Positions 53,256 through 62,340 of a stretch of 64,000 bases of DNA are shown piece by piece (the first letter of the stretch is position 1; every line of letters begins with the position of its first letter). This stretch comes from Bradyrhizobium algeriense. GTDB taxonomy: Bacteria; Pseudomonadota; Alphaproteobacteria; Rhizobiales; Xanthobacteraceae. The notes under the pieces were generated by a model. That model was not told where the DNA came from. It was given only the letters and a program-made list of their open reading frames with translations, and made no database searches. Location of the stretch: NCBI RefSeq assembly GCF_036924595.1, contig NZ_JAZHRV010000001.1, positions 3,906,001 to 3,970,000 of the forward strand, in the 5' to 3' direction. Both the position numbers and the translations under genes were made by a program.

Positions 53256-54301
53256 CACGCATGCTCCTTGGCGTCACGTTCGGAGAAAGCAACCGGGGCA
53301 ACCGTCTCGATCCGTTTCCTCGGTTTCGCAAACCGTTGCGCCAGCGATGGCACGATCCCGCGCGGCAATACGAACAGGATGACGATCAGCACGCCGCCAT
53401 AGGCGATCCATTGCGCCTCCGGCGCCATGATCGGGCGCAGGAATACCGGCAGCAGTCCGAAGATCATGCCGCCGACGACAGGCCCGGCCAGCGATCCCTT
53501 GCCGCCGGTGATGACCATGATCACCATCGTCACGGTATTGATGAAGGCGAACACTTCCGGATCGATGATGCGGATATAGTGTGCGTAGAGACTGCCGGCC
53601 GCGCCTGCGATCCCTGCCGAGATCACCGCTGCCAGCGTGAGCGTCTTTGTCACGTCGATGCCGACCGATACCGCCAGCGTTTCGTTTTCCATCAACCCGC
53701 GCATGGCGCGGCCGAAATGAGAATGGACCAGACGCGAGATCAGCAGATAGGTGACAACCGCGACGGCAAGCACGAGGTAGTAGTTCTGCAGCTTGGTGCG
53801 CAGCGTCAGATCTCCGAGACCCGGCAATCCGATCGTAATCGATGGAATGTTGGTCAGCGCCAGCGGGCCCTGCGTCAGCTCGACCCAGTTCAGCGCCACC
53901 AGGCGGACCACCTCGGCAAAGGAAATCGTCACGATCACGAAATAGGCGCCGCGCACACGAAACGACAGCAGCCCAACGAGATATCCGCACAATCCAGCGA
54001 TGACGATTGCCAGCGCAAAACCGACGATCGGCGGCCAGGGTTCGTGAACGATGCGAAAGCCGAAGGGCAAGCCGACGTCAAAGCCAAGCGACGTCAATGC
54101 GCTGACATAGGCGCCAATACCGAAGAACGCGATATGACCGAGGCTGAGCTGGCCGGTGAACCCAAGCAGAAGATTGAGGCTCATTGCGCCGATGATGAAG
54201 ATGCCGGTCGTGATCAGCGCGTTCATGAGATACGGATCGCGCAGCCACAGCGGCACCGATGCAAACGCGACGACCGCGAGAATGGCGACCGCTGACTTCA
54301 T
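53255..54301 (-). CDS. livM: LIV-type ABC transporter permease (LivM), third system
   Basis: A 348-residue membrane permease: LLLGFTGQLSLGHIAFFGIGAYVSALTSLG near residue 50, RVRGAYFVIVTISFAEVVRLVALNWVELTQGP, the coupling loop RAMRGLMENETLAVSVGIDVTKTLTLA and GGKGSLAGPVVGGMIFGLLPVFLRP. The start MKSAVAILA at 54301 overlaps the livH stop by four bases. The same frame stays open through livH but is antiphase there and not coding. Confidence 0.93.
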   Translation of the reverse strand: MKSAVAILAVVAFASVPLWLRDPYLMNALITTGIFIIGAMSLNLLLGFTGQLSLGHIAFFGIGAYVSALTSLGFDVGLPFGFRIVHEPWPPIVGFALAIVIAGLCGYLVGLLSFRVRGAYFVIVTISFAEVVRLVALNWVELTQGPLALTNIPSITIGLPGLGDLTLRTKLQNYYLVLAVAVVTYLLISRLVHSHFGRAMRGLMENETLAVSVGIDVTKTLTLAAVISAGIAGAAGSLYAHYIRIIDPEVFAFINTVTMVIMVITGGKGSLAGPVVGGMIFGLLPVFLRPIMAPEAQWIAYGGVLIVILFVLPRGIVPSLAQRFAKPRKRIETVAPVAFSERDAKEHA

Positions 54302-55170
54302 CCGACGCGCTCCGAGCGCGCGAAAAGTCCGGTCGGCTTGAAGATCAGAACCGCGATAATGATCAAAAAGCCCATGGCGTCGCGGTATCCAGATGAAACA
54401 TAGCCGGCGCCCAGTTCCTCCGCCAATGCCAGAATGAAGCCGCCAATGACCGCGCCGGTGATATTGCCGAGCCCGCCGAGGATCACGATCGCGAATGCCT
54501 TGACGGCGGCGAGATCGCCCATTTGCGGGAAGATGACGTAGACCGGACCAAGCAGTGCCCCCGCCGCGGCTGCAAGGCTCGAACCGATCGCAAACGTCGA
54601 GGTGTAGATCAGATCGACATTGACGCCCATCAGCGAGGCGGTGTCCTGATCCTGAAAGGTCGCCCGCATCGCGCAGCCGAGTTTTGTTCTGTTGATCAGG
54701 AGATAGGTGACGACGATCAGCATCGCGGCCGCGGCGAGCACGAACAGCCGCAACCAGGACACCGAGATCGGACCCAGCACCAGCGGCGCGTCGGGGAACG
54801 GCGTCGTCACCGATTTCGCCACGCCGCCCCAGATCCACAGAGCGCCGGACTGCATCGCGATCCAGGCGCCGATCATGACCAGCATGGTCGTGTCGATATC
54901 GGAGCCGCGCAGCGGCCGCAGCAAGGTCAGTTCGATCGCCGCGCCAAGTAGCCAGCCGGCGACAACGGCGAGCGGCAACGCCAGAAAGAAGTTAACTCCG
55001 AGCTGATGCACCACGATGAACATGATGTAGGCGCCGAACGTATACAGCACCCCATGCGTGAAGTTCACGACGTTCATAATGCCGAAGATCAGCGTCAGCC
55101 CGATCCCCAGCAGCGCGTAGGTGCCGCCGAGCACCAGCATGTTGATCAGATGTTGCAGAAATTCGCTCAA
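54298..55170 (-). CDS. livH: LIV-type ABC transporter permease (LivH), third system
   Basis: A 290-residue membrane permease: LHVLGGTYALLGIGLTLIFG-like N-terminus (MLVLGGTYALLGIGLTLIFG), then IMNVVNFTHGVLYTFGAY, the coupling loop RTKLGCAMRATFQDQDTASLMGVN and GGLGNITGAVIGGFILALAEELG. It lies 71 bases after the binding-protein gene and overlaps livM. It forms half of the channel of the third LIV system. Confidence 0.93.
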   Translation of the reverse strand: MSEFLQHLINMLVLGGTYALLGIGLTLIFGIMNVVNFTHGVLYTFGAYIMFIVVHQLGVNFFLALPLAVVAGWLLGAAIELTLLRPLRGSDIDTTMLVMIGAWIAMQSGALWIWGGVAKSVTTPFPDAPLVLGPISVSWLRLFVLAAAAMLIVVTYLLINRTKLGCAMRATFQDQDTASLMGVNVDLIYTSTFAIGSSLAAAAGALLGPVYVIFPQMGDLAAVKAFAIVILGGLGNITGAVIGGFILALAEELGAGYVSSGYRDAMGFLIIIAVLIFKPTGLFARSERVG

Positions 55171-55241
55171 GGTTGCTCCCAGATATCCTGATGCCGGCGA
55201 GGTCCGCGGCTCGCCGCGGCCTCGCCATCAGCAACGTGACG

Positions 55242-56396
55242 TCAGAGCGTCTTCATGTCGATCTTGCCGTCGGTGATTTCGATCAGATAGACGTTGGGCT
55301 GGCTCTGACCGCTCTCCTTGCCTTCGGGACCGGATTTGCGGAACACGATGTCGCCGTTCAGGCCCTTGATCTTGATATCCCACAGCGCCGCCTTGATCGC
55401 TGCAGGCTCCGCTTTGCCCGCCTTCTCGATCGCGGCTGCCGCGGTGCGAATGCCGTCATAGCCACGAAAACTCTCGGTGCACCCGGCAAAGTCGAAGCCG
55501 CGCTTCTTCCATTCGGCGATGAAGTAGTTGGTCGCCTCCGGGTTCGGCGTCTTGTCGGGGAACCACGGCAGGAAGGTCGTCAGGTGCATGGTGCCGTTGG
55601 CGGCGGCCCCCGCCTGCGCGATGATCTGGTCCGGATTCTGCGAGCCCCCGGTGGTGATGATGCGCTTCTTGAGGCCCAGCGCTGCCGCCTGCTTGAAGAT
55701 CAGCGTCAGCTGGTCCACCGCCGTGGTCACGATGATGGTTTCGGAATCGGTACCCTTGAGCTTGGAGAGCTGTGCGCTCATGTCCTGGGCGCCCTGATCC
55801 ATGGTCTCGACGGCGCCGACCGTGATCCCCTTTTCCTTCATCATCTTGCTGAAGTCTTCTGCGGTGCCGCGACCCCAGTCATTGTTGATGACGAGGAAAT
55901 CGACCTTCTTCAATTCGAGCTTGTCGACGATCCCCTTGAAGGCCGCGGCCTCGATCGCCGACGGCGGCGAGATGCGGAAGATGTAGGGATTGCCGGTCGT
56001 GGTGATCTTGCCCGACGAGGAGGTCTCGACCACCATCGGCGTTTCGTATTCCATCAGCTTGGGCATCACCGCAAGCGTCAGGCTCGAGCCCCACGCCCCC
56101 ATCAGCACCGGCACCTTGTCGCTCGTGATCAGCTTTTCGGCGACGGCGGCCGCTTCCGTCGGATTGCTCTTGTTGTCCTCGATGACGAGTTCGAGTTTCT
56201 TGCCGAGAATGCCGCCCTTTGCGTTGATCTCATCGGCAGCGATCTTGGCGCCGTTGACGACGTAGGTACCGGAAGCGGCGAACGCGCCCGTAAGGGGCTC
56301 GTTCACGCCGATCTTGATGGTCTGAGCCTCGGCGGCACCACCCAACAAGGCAGCCGCCAGCACAATCGCCGGAACAATTCTGAAAGTCCGTGTCAT
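55242..56396 (-). CDS. Periplasmic substrate-binding protein of LIV-type transporter, third system
   Basis: A 384-residue precursor with a Sec signal peptide (MTRTFRIVPAIVLAAALLGGAAEAQ) and mature N-terminus TIKIGVNEPLTGAFAASGTYVVNG, standard for LivK-like proteins. GGAG is six to seven bases before the ATG at 56396. It follows the CoxS-CoxG gene by 80 bases in the same direction. The solute it binds is presumably the substrate of the amidohydrolase and CoxLMS-like hydroxylase encoded upstream. Confidence 0.92.
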   Translation of the reverse strand: MTRTFRIVPAIVLAAALLGGAAEAQTIKIGVNEPLTGAFAASGTYVVNGAKIAADEINAKGGILGKKLELVIEDNKSNPTEAAAVAEKLITSDKVPVLMGAWGSSLTLAVMPKLMEYETPMVVETSSSGKITTTGNPYIFRISPPSAIEAAAFKGIVDKLELKKVDFLVINNDWGRGTAEDFSKMMKEKGITVGAVETMDQGAQDMSAQLSKLKGTDSETIIVTTAVDQLTLIFKQAAALGLKKRIITTGGSQNPDQIIAQAGAAANGTMHLTTFLPWFPDKTPNPEATNYFIAEWKKRGFDFAGCTESFRGYDGIRTAAAAIEKAGKAEPAAIKAALWDIKIKGLNGDIVFRKSGPEGKESGQSQPNVYLIEITDGKIDMKTL

Positions 56397-56476
56397 TTGG
56401 TTCTCCAATCTCACGCTGTTCATCTGTCCGCAGTTCAAACTTCGTCGTTTCCATATCGCGCGGAAAATCCGGTCCA

Positions 56477-57673
56477 TCACGTCGCTCCACCCTTGTTGGA
56501 CAAGAAACGACCGACCCAACCCGCGAGCCGCGCGCGCAAAAGGCCGAACGCAAGCGCCATTCCATTCAGTTCGACCGCTGTGGCGTCGCCCGGCGACGTA
56601 CCCGACAGCCGGCGATCGAGATTGCCGGCAAACTCCGCGATCAATCGCGCCGCGAGGTCACGCACCAGCCCCGGCCTCCCGACCTGCGCCAGCATGCCCG
56701 TCAGCGTGTATCCGATAGAAAGATCGACACGCGTCCCCTGCTCGATCGGCACCAGCCGATAGCGGATTTCGCCCTGCGTCGAAGACCGGCTGCGCCGGTC
56801 GTTACCGATGCCGACGATTCGGCCGGACATATCGGTGGGGCTTCGCTCGACGCGCGCGGCGCCCTGAAACGTCCCGGCGATCGGGCCAATCCTGACACGG
56901 ATGGTGCCCTCGACGCGCTCCGGCCTCGGCGGCCCCGTCAACGACGCGCCGGGAAGGCATGCCGCGACGGCCGCGATATCGTCGAACATCGCAAACACCT
57001 GCTCGGGCGGGTGCGCGACGGTGAACTGCTGCTCCAGGACAGTGGCGGGGGTGAAATCCGGAATCGAGGCGACCGAACCGACCGCCTCCGGCGACATTGG
57101 TTCGCTTTCGACCGGCCGCATGCGTTCGGTCCGGTCCGCGTCGCTTCGATCTGAGCCGACGGGACCCAGGATCTTTCTCCCTCCGTCCGGCATCGGCGCA
57201 ATATCGCGGGCGCGCCGCGCTTCGATCACAGACTTGACCGCACGCACGATACCGACATAGCCGGTGCACCGGCACAGATTGCCGCTCAATCCGACACGGA
57301 TCAGGCGCTCGTCGGCTTGCGGCAGGCGCAGCACAAGATCACGCGCCGAGACCAGCATTCCCGGCGTGCAATAGCCGCATTGCAACGCATGTTCGCGGGT
57401 GAAGGCCGCCCGAAGTTCCGTCGTAACGCTGTCGTCGTCGAGCCCTTCGATCGTGGTGACCTCAGCCCCCTCGCAGGCCACCGCATAGGTGATGCATGAG
57501 CGCGCCGGGACGCCGTCAAGCAGCACCGTGCAAGCCCCGCAGACGCCGTGTTCGCAGCCGAGATGCGTACCGGTCAGGTCGAGTTTTTCACGGACAAAAT
57601 CCGCGAGATTGGTGCGCGGCTCCGCCGATACCTGCACGGCACGCCGGTTTACGGTGAGTGCAATCATGCTCAT
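56477..57673 (-). CDS. Fused CoxS-type [2Fe-2S] subunit and CoxG-type SRPBCC protein
   Basis: A 398-residue two-domain protein. Residues 1-150 form the small iron-sulfur subunit of a molybdenum hydroxylase: Cys40, Cys45, Cys48 and Cys60, then Cys99, Cys102, Cys134 and Cys136. After a linker of about 50 residues (PMPDGGRKILGPVGS onward), residues from about 205 are a CoxG/SRPBCC domain (LEQQFTVAHPPEQVFAMFDDIAAVAACLPGASL, then GRIVGIGNDRRSRSSTQGEIRYRL). In CO dehydrogenase clusters coxG is a separate gene, thought to help membrane attachment. The ATG at 57673 overlaps the coxM stop by four bases. The fusion would tether this hydroxylase's electron-transfer subunit directly to the CoxG function. 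Confidence 0.9.
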   Translation of the reverse strand: MSMIALTVNRRAVQVSAEPRTNLADFVREKLDLTGTHLGCEHGVCGACTVLLDGVPARSCITYAVACEGAEVTTIEGLDDDSVTTELRAAFTREHALQCGYCTPGMLVSARDLVLRLPQADERLIRVGLSGNLCRCTGYVGIVRAVKSVIEARRARDIAPMPDGGRKILGPVGSDRSDADRTERMRPVESEPMSPEAVGSVASIPDFTPATVLEQQFTVAHPPEQVFAMFDDIAAVAACLPGASLTGPPRPERVEGTIRVRIGPIAGTFQGAARVERSPTDMSGRIVGIGNDRRSRSSTQGEIRYRLVPIEQGTRVDLSIGYTLTGMLAQVGRPGLVRDLAARLIAEFAGNLDRRLSGTSPGDATAVELNGMALAFGLLRARLAGWVGRFLSNKGGAT

Positions 57674-58506
57674 GCGGCGGCCTCACTGACCGCGCGCTTG
57701 AGCACGTTCACATGAATATGCCGATGCGCCGCGCTCGATACGCCCGCCTTTGCCAGGAGGACGTCAGCTACACGCATGTCGAAGCGATCCTTGTAGTCGC
57801 CGGCAATGCGTCCGCCAAACAGCTCTGCAGCGCTGGTTATGACGATCGGCGCGGCATCGATCGCGCCGATCACGACGCGGGCCGATGCGGCGCTCGGATC
57901 GATCAGGATCGCCCCGATCGCATGCGCAAATTCGCCGGTCTTGCGACAACTCTTGGCGTAGCCCCAATGCGCCGACGCCGGCATCGCCGGGACGTGAATG
58001 GTCTCGACAACCTCGCCATCGTGCAACGCAGATTCGAGCGCGCCGATGATGAAATCCTCCATCGCCACCATGCGCGCACCCGCGCGGCTTCGCAGCGTCA
58101 ATCGTGCACCCAGCGCCGACAGCGCCGATACCCAGTCTGCCGCGGGATCGGCGTGGCTGAGCGATCCACCAACCGTGCCGCGATTGCGCACGGCGCGGTA
58201 GGCGATGTTGCCGGCGACGCGCTGCATGGCGCCGCGCGTGACGTCCGGAATGCGTCCGTCCTCGATATCGGCGTGGGTAACACAGGCCCCGAGCACCAGT
58301 TCGTCGCCGCGACGCTCGACCTGCTTAAGCTCGGCAAGACCGGTGATGTCGACGATCATCTGCGGCTCCACCAGCCGCAGATTGAGCATCGGACCAAGCG
58401 ACTGGCCGCCGGCCATGATCTTGGCGGATGTTTTGGCCTCGCCGAGCACGGCAAGCGCCGCCTGCAGGTCGCGTGGACGTTGGTAGCCGAAAGGCGCCGG
58501 TTTCAT
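57670..58506 (-). CDS. FAD-binding medium subunit of molybdenum hydroxylase (CoxM-like)
   Basis: A 278-residue FAD subunit. KIMAGGQSLGPMLNLRL (near 35-51) is the AGGQS flavin-diphosphate motif and AVRNRGTVGGSLSHADPAAD (near 97-116) the TVGGSL motif, both canonical for CoxM. It overlaps both neighbours by four bases, so CoxL, CoxM and CoxS-G are translated as a unit. It shuttles electrons from the iron-sulfur subunit to an acceptor. Confidence 0.92.
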   Translation of the reverse strand: MKPAPFGYQRPRDLQAALAVLGEAKTSAKIMAGGQSLGPMLNLRLVEPQMIVDITGLAELKQVERRGDELVLGACVTHADIEDGRIPDVTRGAMQRVAGNIAYRAVRNRGTVGGSLSHADPAADWVSALSALGARLTLRSRAGARMVAMEDFIIGALESALHDGEVVETIHVPAMPASAHWGYAKSCRKTGEFAHAIGAILIDPSAASARVVIGAIDAAPIVITSAAELFGGRIAGDYKDRFDMRVADVLLAKAGVSSAAHRHIHVNVLKRAVSEAAA

Positions 58507-60887
58507 GCCGCCGGCCTTTCTGCGTCGCGCGCGGCCAGAACCGCCTCGACGATGCGAATTGGCGTAATCGGCGACTGCATCAGCTCTACGCCAAGCGGCC
58601 GCAGCGCGTCGTTGACGGCGTTGGCAATCGCGGCCGGCGGCGCGATAGCGCCGCCCTCGCCGATACCCTTCACGCCGAACTGCGTATAGGGTGACGGCGT
58701 CTCCATGTGATCGAGACGTGGCGCCGGCACTTCGGTGGGACCAGGCAGCAGATAGTCGGCAAGCGTCGTCGCCAGCGGCTGGCCGGACGCATCGAACGGC
58801 ATCTCCTCGTACAGCGCGGTCCCGATGCCCTGGGCCAGGCCGCCATAGATCTGGCCGTCCACAACCATCGGATTGACGAGAACGCCGCCGTCTTCGACGA
58901 TAACGTAATCGAGGATTTCGACCTCTCCGAGATCCGCATCGACCGCAACGACCGCGGCATGCGCGGCATAGCTGAAGGTTCCGGTATCGCGCTGCGGCTT
59001 GTAGCCTGCTGTGACCTCTAACCCACCGGGATCGACGTCAGCAGGCAGATCCTGCGGCCGGCGATACCAGGTGCGCGCGATTTCCTTCAAGGTGACGCTG
59101 CCGTTGACGCCGCGCACTTCGCCGTTCTGCAGCACCACTGCGGCCGGATCGTGCTGCAACAGCTTGGCACCGATGCGTCTGGCGCGCTCCCCCAACTCGC
59201 GGCATGCTGTTGCAACCGCGCCGCCCGCCATCACCATCGAGCGCGAGCCCCAGGTGCCGGTCGAATACGGCGTCATCGCTGTGTCGCCGAGGATGATGCG
59301 CACCTTGGCGACGTCGACGCCCAGCATCTCGTGGGCGACCTGCGCCAGCGTCGTCTCCATGCCCTGCCCATGCGAATGCACGCCGACGCGGAGTTCAAGG
59401 CCGCCGTCCGGCGTCAGCCGTGCGGAGGCCTGTTCGTGACCGGGCACCATCGGAATGCCCCAGCCGGAGTAGACCGACGTGCCATGCGCGGCCTGCTCGC
59501 AATAGATCGAGACGCCGACGCCGATCCGGCGCCCGTCTGCTTCGCCCTTGCGCTGACGCGCACGCACGCCCTCGACGTCAATGGACGCTAGTGCCCGTCG
59601 CATCGCCTCCGGATAATCGCCGCTGTCGAAGTGCTTGTTGGTGATGTTGTCGAACGGCATCTGCTCGGGCTGCACCAGATTGCGCAGGCGGACCTCGCCC
59701 GGCTCCAGCCCGGCTTCCGCTGCGACCAGATCGAGCATCAGTTCAAGTGCAAAACAGACGCCGGTGCGGGCCACGCCGCGATAAGGCAGGATCGGGCATT
59801 TGTTGGTGGCGACCGAAAACGTCCGGCAGCGATAGGCCGGCATCAAATAAGGTCCAGGCAGAATGCTGGCGACCTGCGCCGCCTCGAGGCACGCCGAGAA
59901 CGGATAGGACGAGTAAGCGCCGGAATCGACGGTTGCTTCGCAGTCAATGCCCCGCAGCCGTCCGTCGCGATCGGCATAGACGGTGATCTTGTAGTGGTGC
60001 TCGCGGCAGTTGGAGCTGGCGGTGAGATGCTCGCGGCGGTCCTCGGTCCAGCGCACCGGATGGCCGAGACGCATCGTCAGCCACGAAAGGCAAACTTCTT
60101 CCGGCAGCAGTATCCCCTTATGCCCAAAACCGCCGCCGACGTCAGGCGAAACGACGCGGATTCGGCCCTGCTCCATGCCCAGGCACTCGGCAAGGCCGCT
60201 GCGCGTGATGTGCGGCATCTGGGCCGAGGAATACAGCGTGAGCTGGTCGAGACGGTGATCGAAGGTCGCAACCACGCCACGCCCCTCGAGCGGCGACATG
60301 CACTGCCGCGCGGTCGATATTTCTCGCGACACCTTGATCGGCGCATCGAACGCCCTGGAGATGTCGACCTCGAAATTGGTTTCGAGAAAGACGTTATCTC
60401 CCCACTGCTCGTGCACCAGAGCCGAACCCGGCTCCCGCGCTCTCAGCATGTCATGGACGGCAGGAAGCTCTTCGAGATCGAGCGTCACCGCCGCCGCAAT
60501 GTCCTCGGCCTCGGCACGCGTCGACGCCACGCACATGGCGACGAGTTCGCCGACCTGACGCACCTTGCCGGTGGCAAGCACCGGCTGCTCGGAAATCTTG
60601 AAGCCCGGCAACCCTGAAACGGCGCGGATCGGATTGACGCCGGCCAGATCCGCCGCGGTAAAGACGCTGGCGCGATAGCGCTCCGGCACGTGGATGCCGC
60701 GGATCAGCGCATGCGCCAAAGGGCTGCGCACAAACGCAACGTCCTGCAGCCCGGCAAGACGGATATCGGCCACGAACTGACCGCGGCCGCGCATCAGCCG
60801 ATCGTCTTCCTTTCGCGGCAGGCGCGCGCCGACGCCTTGTCCGGCGCCCGCTCCGCCTGCGGAAGGAAACTCGCGCTCATTGCGCAC
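58503..60887 (-). CDS. Molybdopterin large subunit of molybdenum hydroxylase (CoxL-like, form II)
   Basis: A 794-residue large subunit. The N-terminus GARLPRKEDDRLMRGRGQFVADI is typical of CoxL-like proteins; VGGGFGHKGILLPEEV is the Mo-cofactor Gly-rich segment, and GIGEGGAIAPPAAIANAVNDAL near the C-terminus carries the catalytic Glu. The active-site loop reads LPYRGVARTG, not the AYXCSFR of true CO dehydrogenase, so this is a form II type enzyme acting on an organic substrate. It follows the amidohydrolase by 35 bases and starts MRNEREF. Likely role: hydroxylation of an aromatic or heterocyclic compound imported by the third LIV system. Confidence 0.91.
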   Translation of the reverse strand: MRNEREFPSAGGAGAGQGVGARLPRKEDDRLMRGRGQFVADIRLAGLQDVAFVRSPLAHALIRGIHVPERYRASVFTAADLAGVNPIRAVSGLPGFKISEQPVLATGKVRQVGELVAMCVASTRAEAEDIAAAVTLDLEELPAVHDMLRAREPGSALVHEQWGDNVFLETNFEVDISRAFDAPIKVSREISTARQCMSPLEGRGVVATFDHRLDQLTLYSSAQMPHITRSGLAECLGMEQGRIRVVSPDVGGGFGHKGILLPEEVCLSWLTMRLGHPVRWTEDRREHLTASSNCREHHYKITVYADRDGRLRGIDCEATVDSGAYSSYPFSACLEAAQVASILPGPYLMPAYRCRTFSVATNKCPILPYRGVARTGVCFALELMLDLVAAEAGLEPGEVRLRNLVQPEQMPFDNITNKHFDSGDYPEAMRRALASIDVEGVRARQRKGEADGRRIGVGVSIYCEQAAHGTSVYSGWGIPMVPGHEQASARLTPDGGLELRVGVHSHGQGMETTLAQVAHEMLGVDVAKVRIILGDTAMTPYSTGTWGSRSMVMAGGAVATACRELGERARRIGAKLLQHDPAAVVLQNGEVRGVNGSVTLKEIARTWYRRPQDLPADVDPGGLEVTAGYKPQRDTGTFSYAAHAAVVAVDADLGEVEILDYVIVEDGGVLVNPMVVDGQIYGGLAQGIGTALYEEMPFDASGQPLATTLADYLLPGPTEVPAPRLDHMETPSPYTQFGVKGIGEGGAIAPPAAIANAVNDALRPLGVELMQSPITPIRIVEAVLAARDAERPAA

Positions 60888-60922
60888 GTCGCATTCTCCT
60901 CGATCGACCTGACGTGACCTCC

Positions 60923-62200
60923 CTACGCCGCGACGGCCTGCGGCAGAATCGGCGCCACCGCGTCGTATCGCGCTCCGGCGCGCAGACAGAACGCCGGCTG
61001 CAGCAGGCGCTCGGCGACGACTTCATTGTTCTCGTTGTCGCGAAGGACAAATCGTCCGGTTCGCTCTCCGATCACCGAGACGTCAGCCTCCCCGCCAATC
61101 CTGAGGGCGCCGATTTCGTCAGCACGGCCGAGCATCCTGGCTGGATTGGAGGTGACCATCGGCACGACCTGTTCGAGCGTGAGGCCGAGCGCCATCATCG
61201 AGCTCATGGCCTGAACGAGGCTGAACTTGGCCTGGCCGGCGAAGGGATGGTTCTCGTCGTCCTCGTGCTGCTCCGGCGTGCCGGCAGGCGCAGGCACGTG
61301 GGTGTTGTAACCGTGAATGTCCGCGCCGAGCGTGGTGGGAACGATGCCGGCGGCGAGCGCCTTCTTCGCGAGACGATAGGAGAAATGGCTGCCGTGACCG
61401 ACGTCGACCTTCAGGCCGCGATCGAGCGCCGCCTGAATCACGGGATGCACTTCACCCTCGCGGTTGACGAAGCCGCCGGGATGGCGCGTGAACGGATGCG
61501 CCAGCACGTCACCCTCCCGCAGCAAGGGGATCACGCGCTCCAGGATAGTGTCGACATCTTCGCCATTGGTGCCGCTTTCGGGCAGGCCCCAAAGTTGACC
61601 GAAATGCACATAGACCGGCAGATCGGCGCGGCGTCCGATCTCGGCCGCCATTTCGATGACGCGAATGCCCCAACGCGCGAAGCCGCCGATCTCCGCATGG
61701 GCCTTGATGCCGCGAACAATGTCGAGATTGGCCGTCGCTGCCTTCACCGAGGCATCGATATCGACACCTTCGGGACTATAGAGTTGCGGATAGTAATGGC
61801 CCTCTAGCCCGCCCACCAGGTAAGCCGACAGGAAGGCATAAACGCGCGACTTCGCGTGCTCAGCCACGAAGTGCCGGAAACCGGGCAGCGTCATGCACGA
61901 CGGACCGCCCTGATCGACCAACGTCGTCACGCCGGACTGAACGCCCACCATGTCGGCATTCATGCCGAAGCGGCCGGTGACATATTGATAGACATGCGCG
62001 TGCGTATCGATGAGCCCGGGCAATACCAGCTTGCCGGTCACGTCGATGACCTCTTTGGCGCTGGTCGGCAGGATGTCCTGTTGCACGGCGGCGATCTTGC
62101 CGTTGCGAATGGCGACGTCCCTGATCCCATCGATGCCGGAGGCCGGACAGATCACACGGCCGCCGCGCAGAAGCTGGTCGAAGGTGGCGCTGATAGCCAT
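60923..62200 (-). CDS. Metal-dependent amidohydrolase/deacetylase family protein
   Basis: A 425-residue amidohydrolase-superfamily enzyme. Metal ligands: His67 and His69 (PGLIDTHAHVY), a probable carboxylated Lys166 (RGIKAHAEIGG), His in VYVHFG and VLAHPFTRH, and Asp in LGADIHGYN. This is the deacetylase branch that includes Agrobacterium Atu3266 and Enterococcus EF0837, enzymes first annotated as dihydroorotases. It hydrolyses an amide or ester. It is the first gene of the long minus-strand operon and lies next to the MarR gene and the inverted repeat at 62251. Substrate unknown; it may free the compound that the CoxLMS-like enzyme then oxidises, or act on its product. Confidence 0.87.
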   Translation of the reverse strand: MAISATFDQLLRGGRVICPASGIDGIRDVAIRNGKIAAVQQDILPTSAKEVIDVTGKLVLPGLIDTHAHVYQYVTGRFGMNADMVGVQSGVTTLVDQGGPSCMTLPGFRHFVAEHAKSRVYAFLSAYLVGGLEGHYYPQLYSPEGVDIDASVKAATANLDIVRGIKAHAEIGGFARWGIRVIEMAAEIGRRADLPVYVHFGQLWGLPESGTNGEDVDTILERVIPLLREGDVLAHPFTRHPGGFVNREGEVHPVIQAALDRGLKVDVGHGSHFSYRLAKKALAAGIVPTTLGADIHGYNTHVPAPAGTPEQHEDDENHPFAGQAKFSLVQAMSSMMALGLTLEQVVPMVTSNPARMLGRADEIGALRIGGEADVSVIGERTGRFVLRDNENNEVVAERLLQPAFCLRAGARYDAVAPILPQAVAA

Positions 62201-62250
62201 GAAAGATCTCCTCTGTCCTCGCCGGCGGAGTTGGTCACCGCGCGCATCAG

Positions 62251-62272
62251 AATACGAAGCATACTTCGTATT
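62251..62272. promoter_or_regulatory. Candidate MarR operator (9-bp perfect inverted repeat)
   Basis: AATACGAAG-CATA-CTTCGTATT is a perfect 9-bp inverted repeat with a four-base centre. It lies in the divergent gap, 51 bases from the amidohydrolase start and 69 bases from the MarR gene start. Size, symmetry and AT-rich ends fit a MarR dimer site, and its position would allow repression of both promoters. Confidence 0.75.
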
Positions 62273-62340
62273 TTACAAGAGCAAACTTCATGCCATGATC
62301 CAGACGTGGCGAAGCCGATCGAATCGAGCTATTCGCGCTG

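Noticed and set aside
58503..60887. Aerobic carbon monoxide dehydrogenase (form I CoxL)
   Set aside because: The CODH active-site loop AYXCSFR is absent; the corresponding loop reads PYRGVARTG. CO oxidation is therefore not supported.
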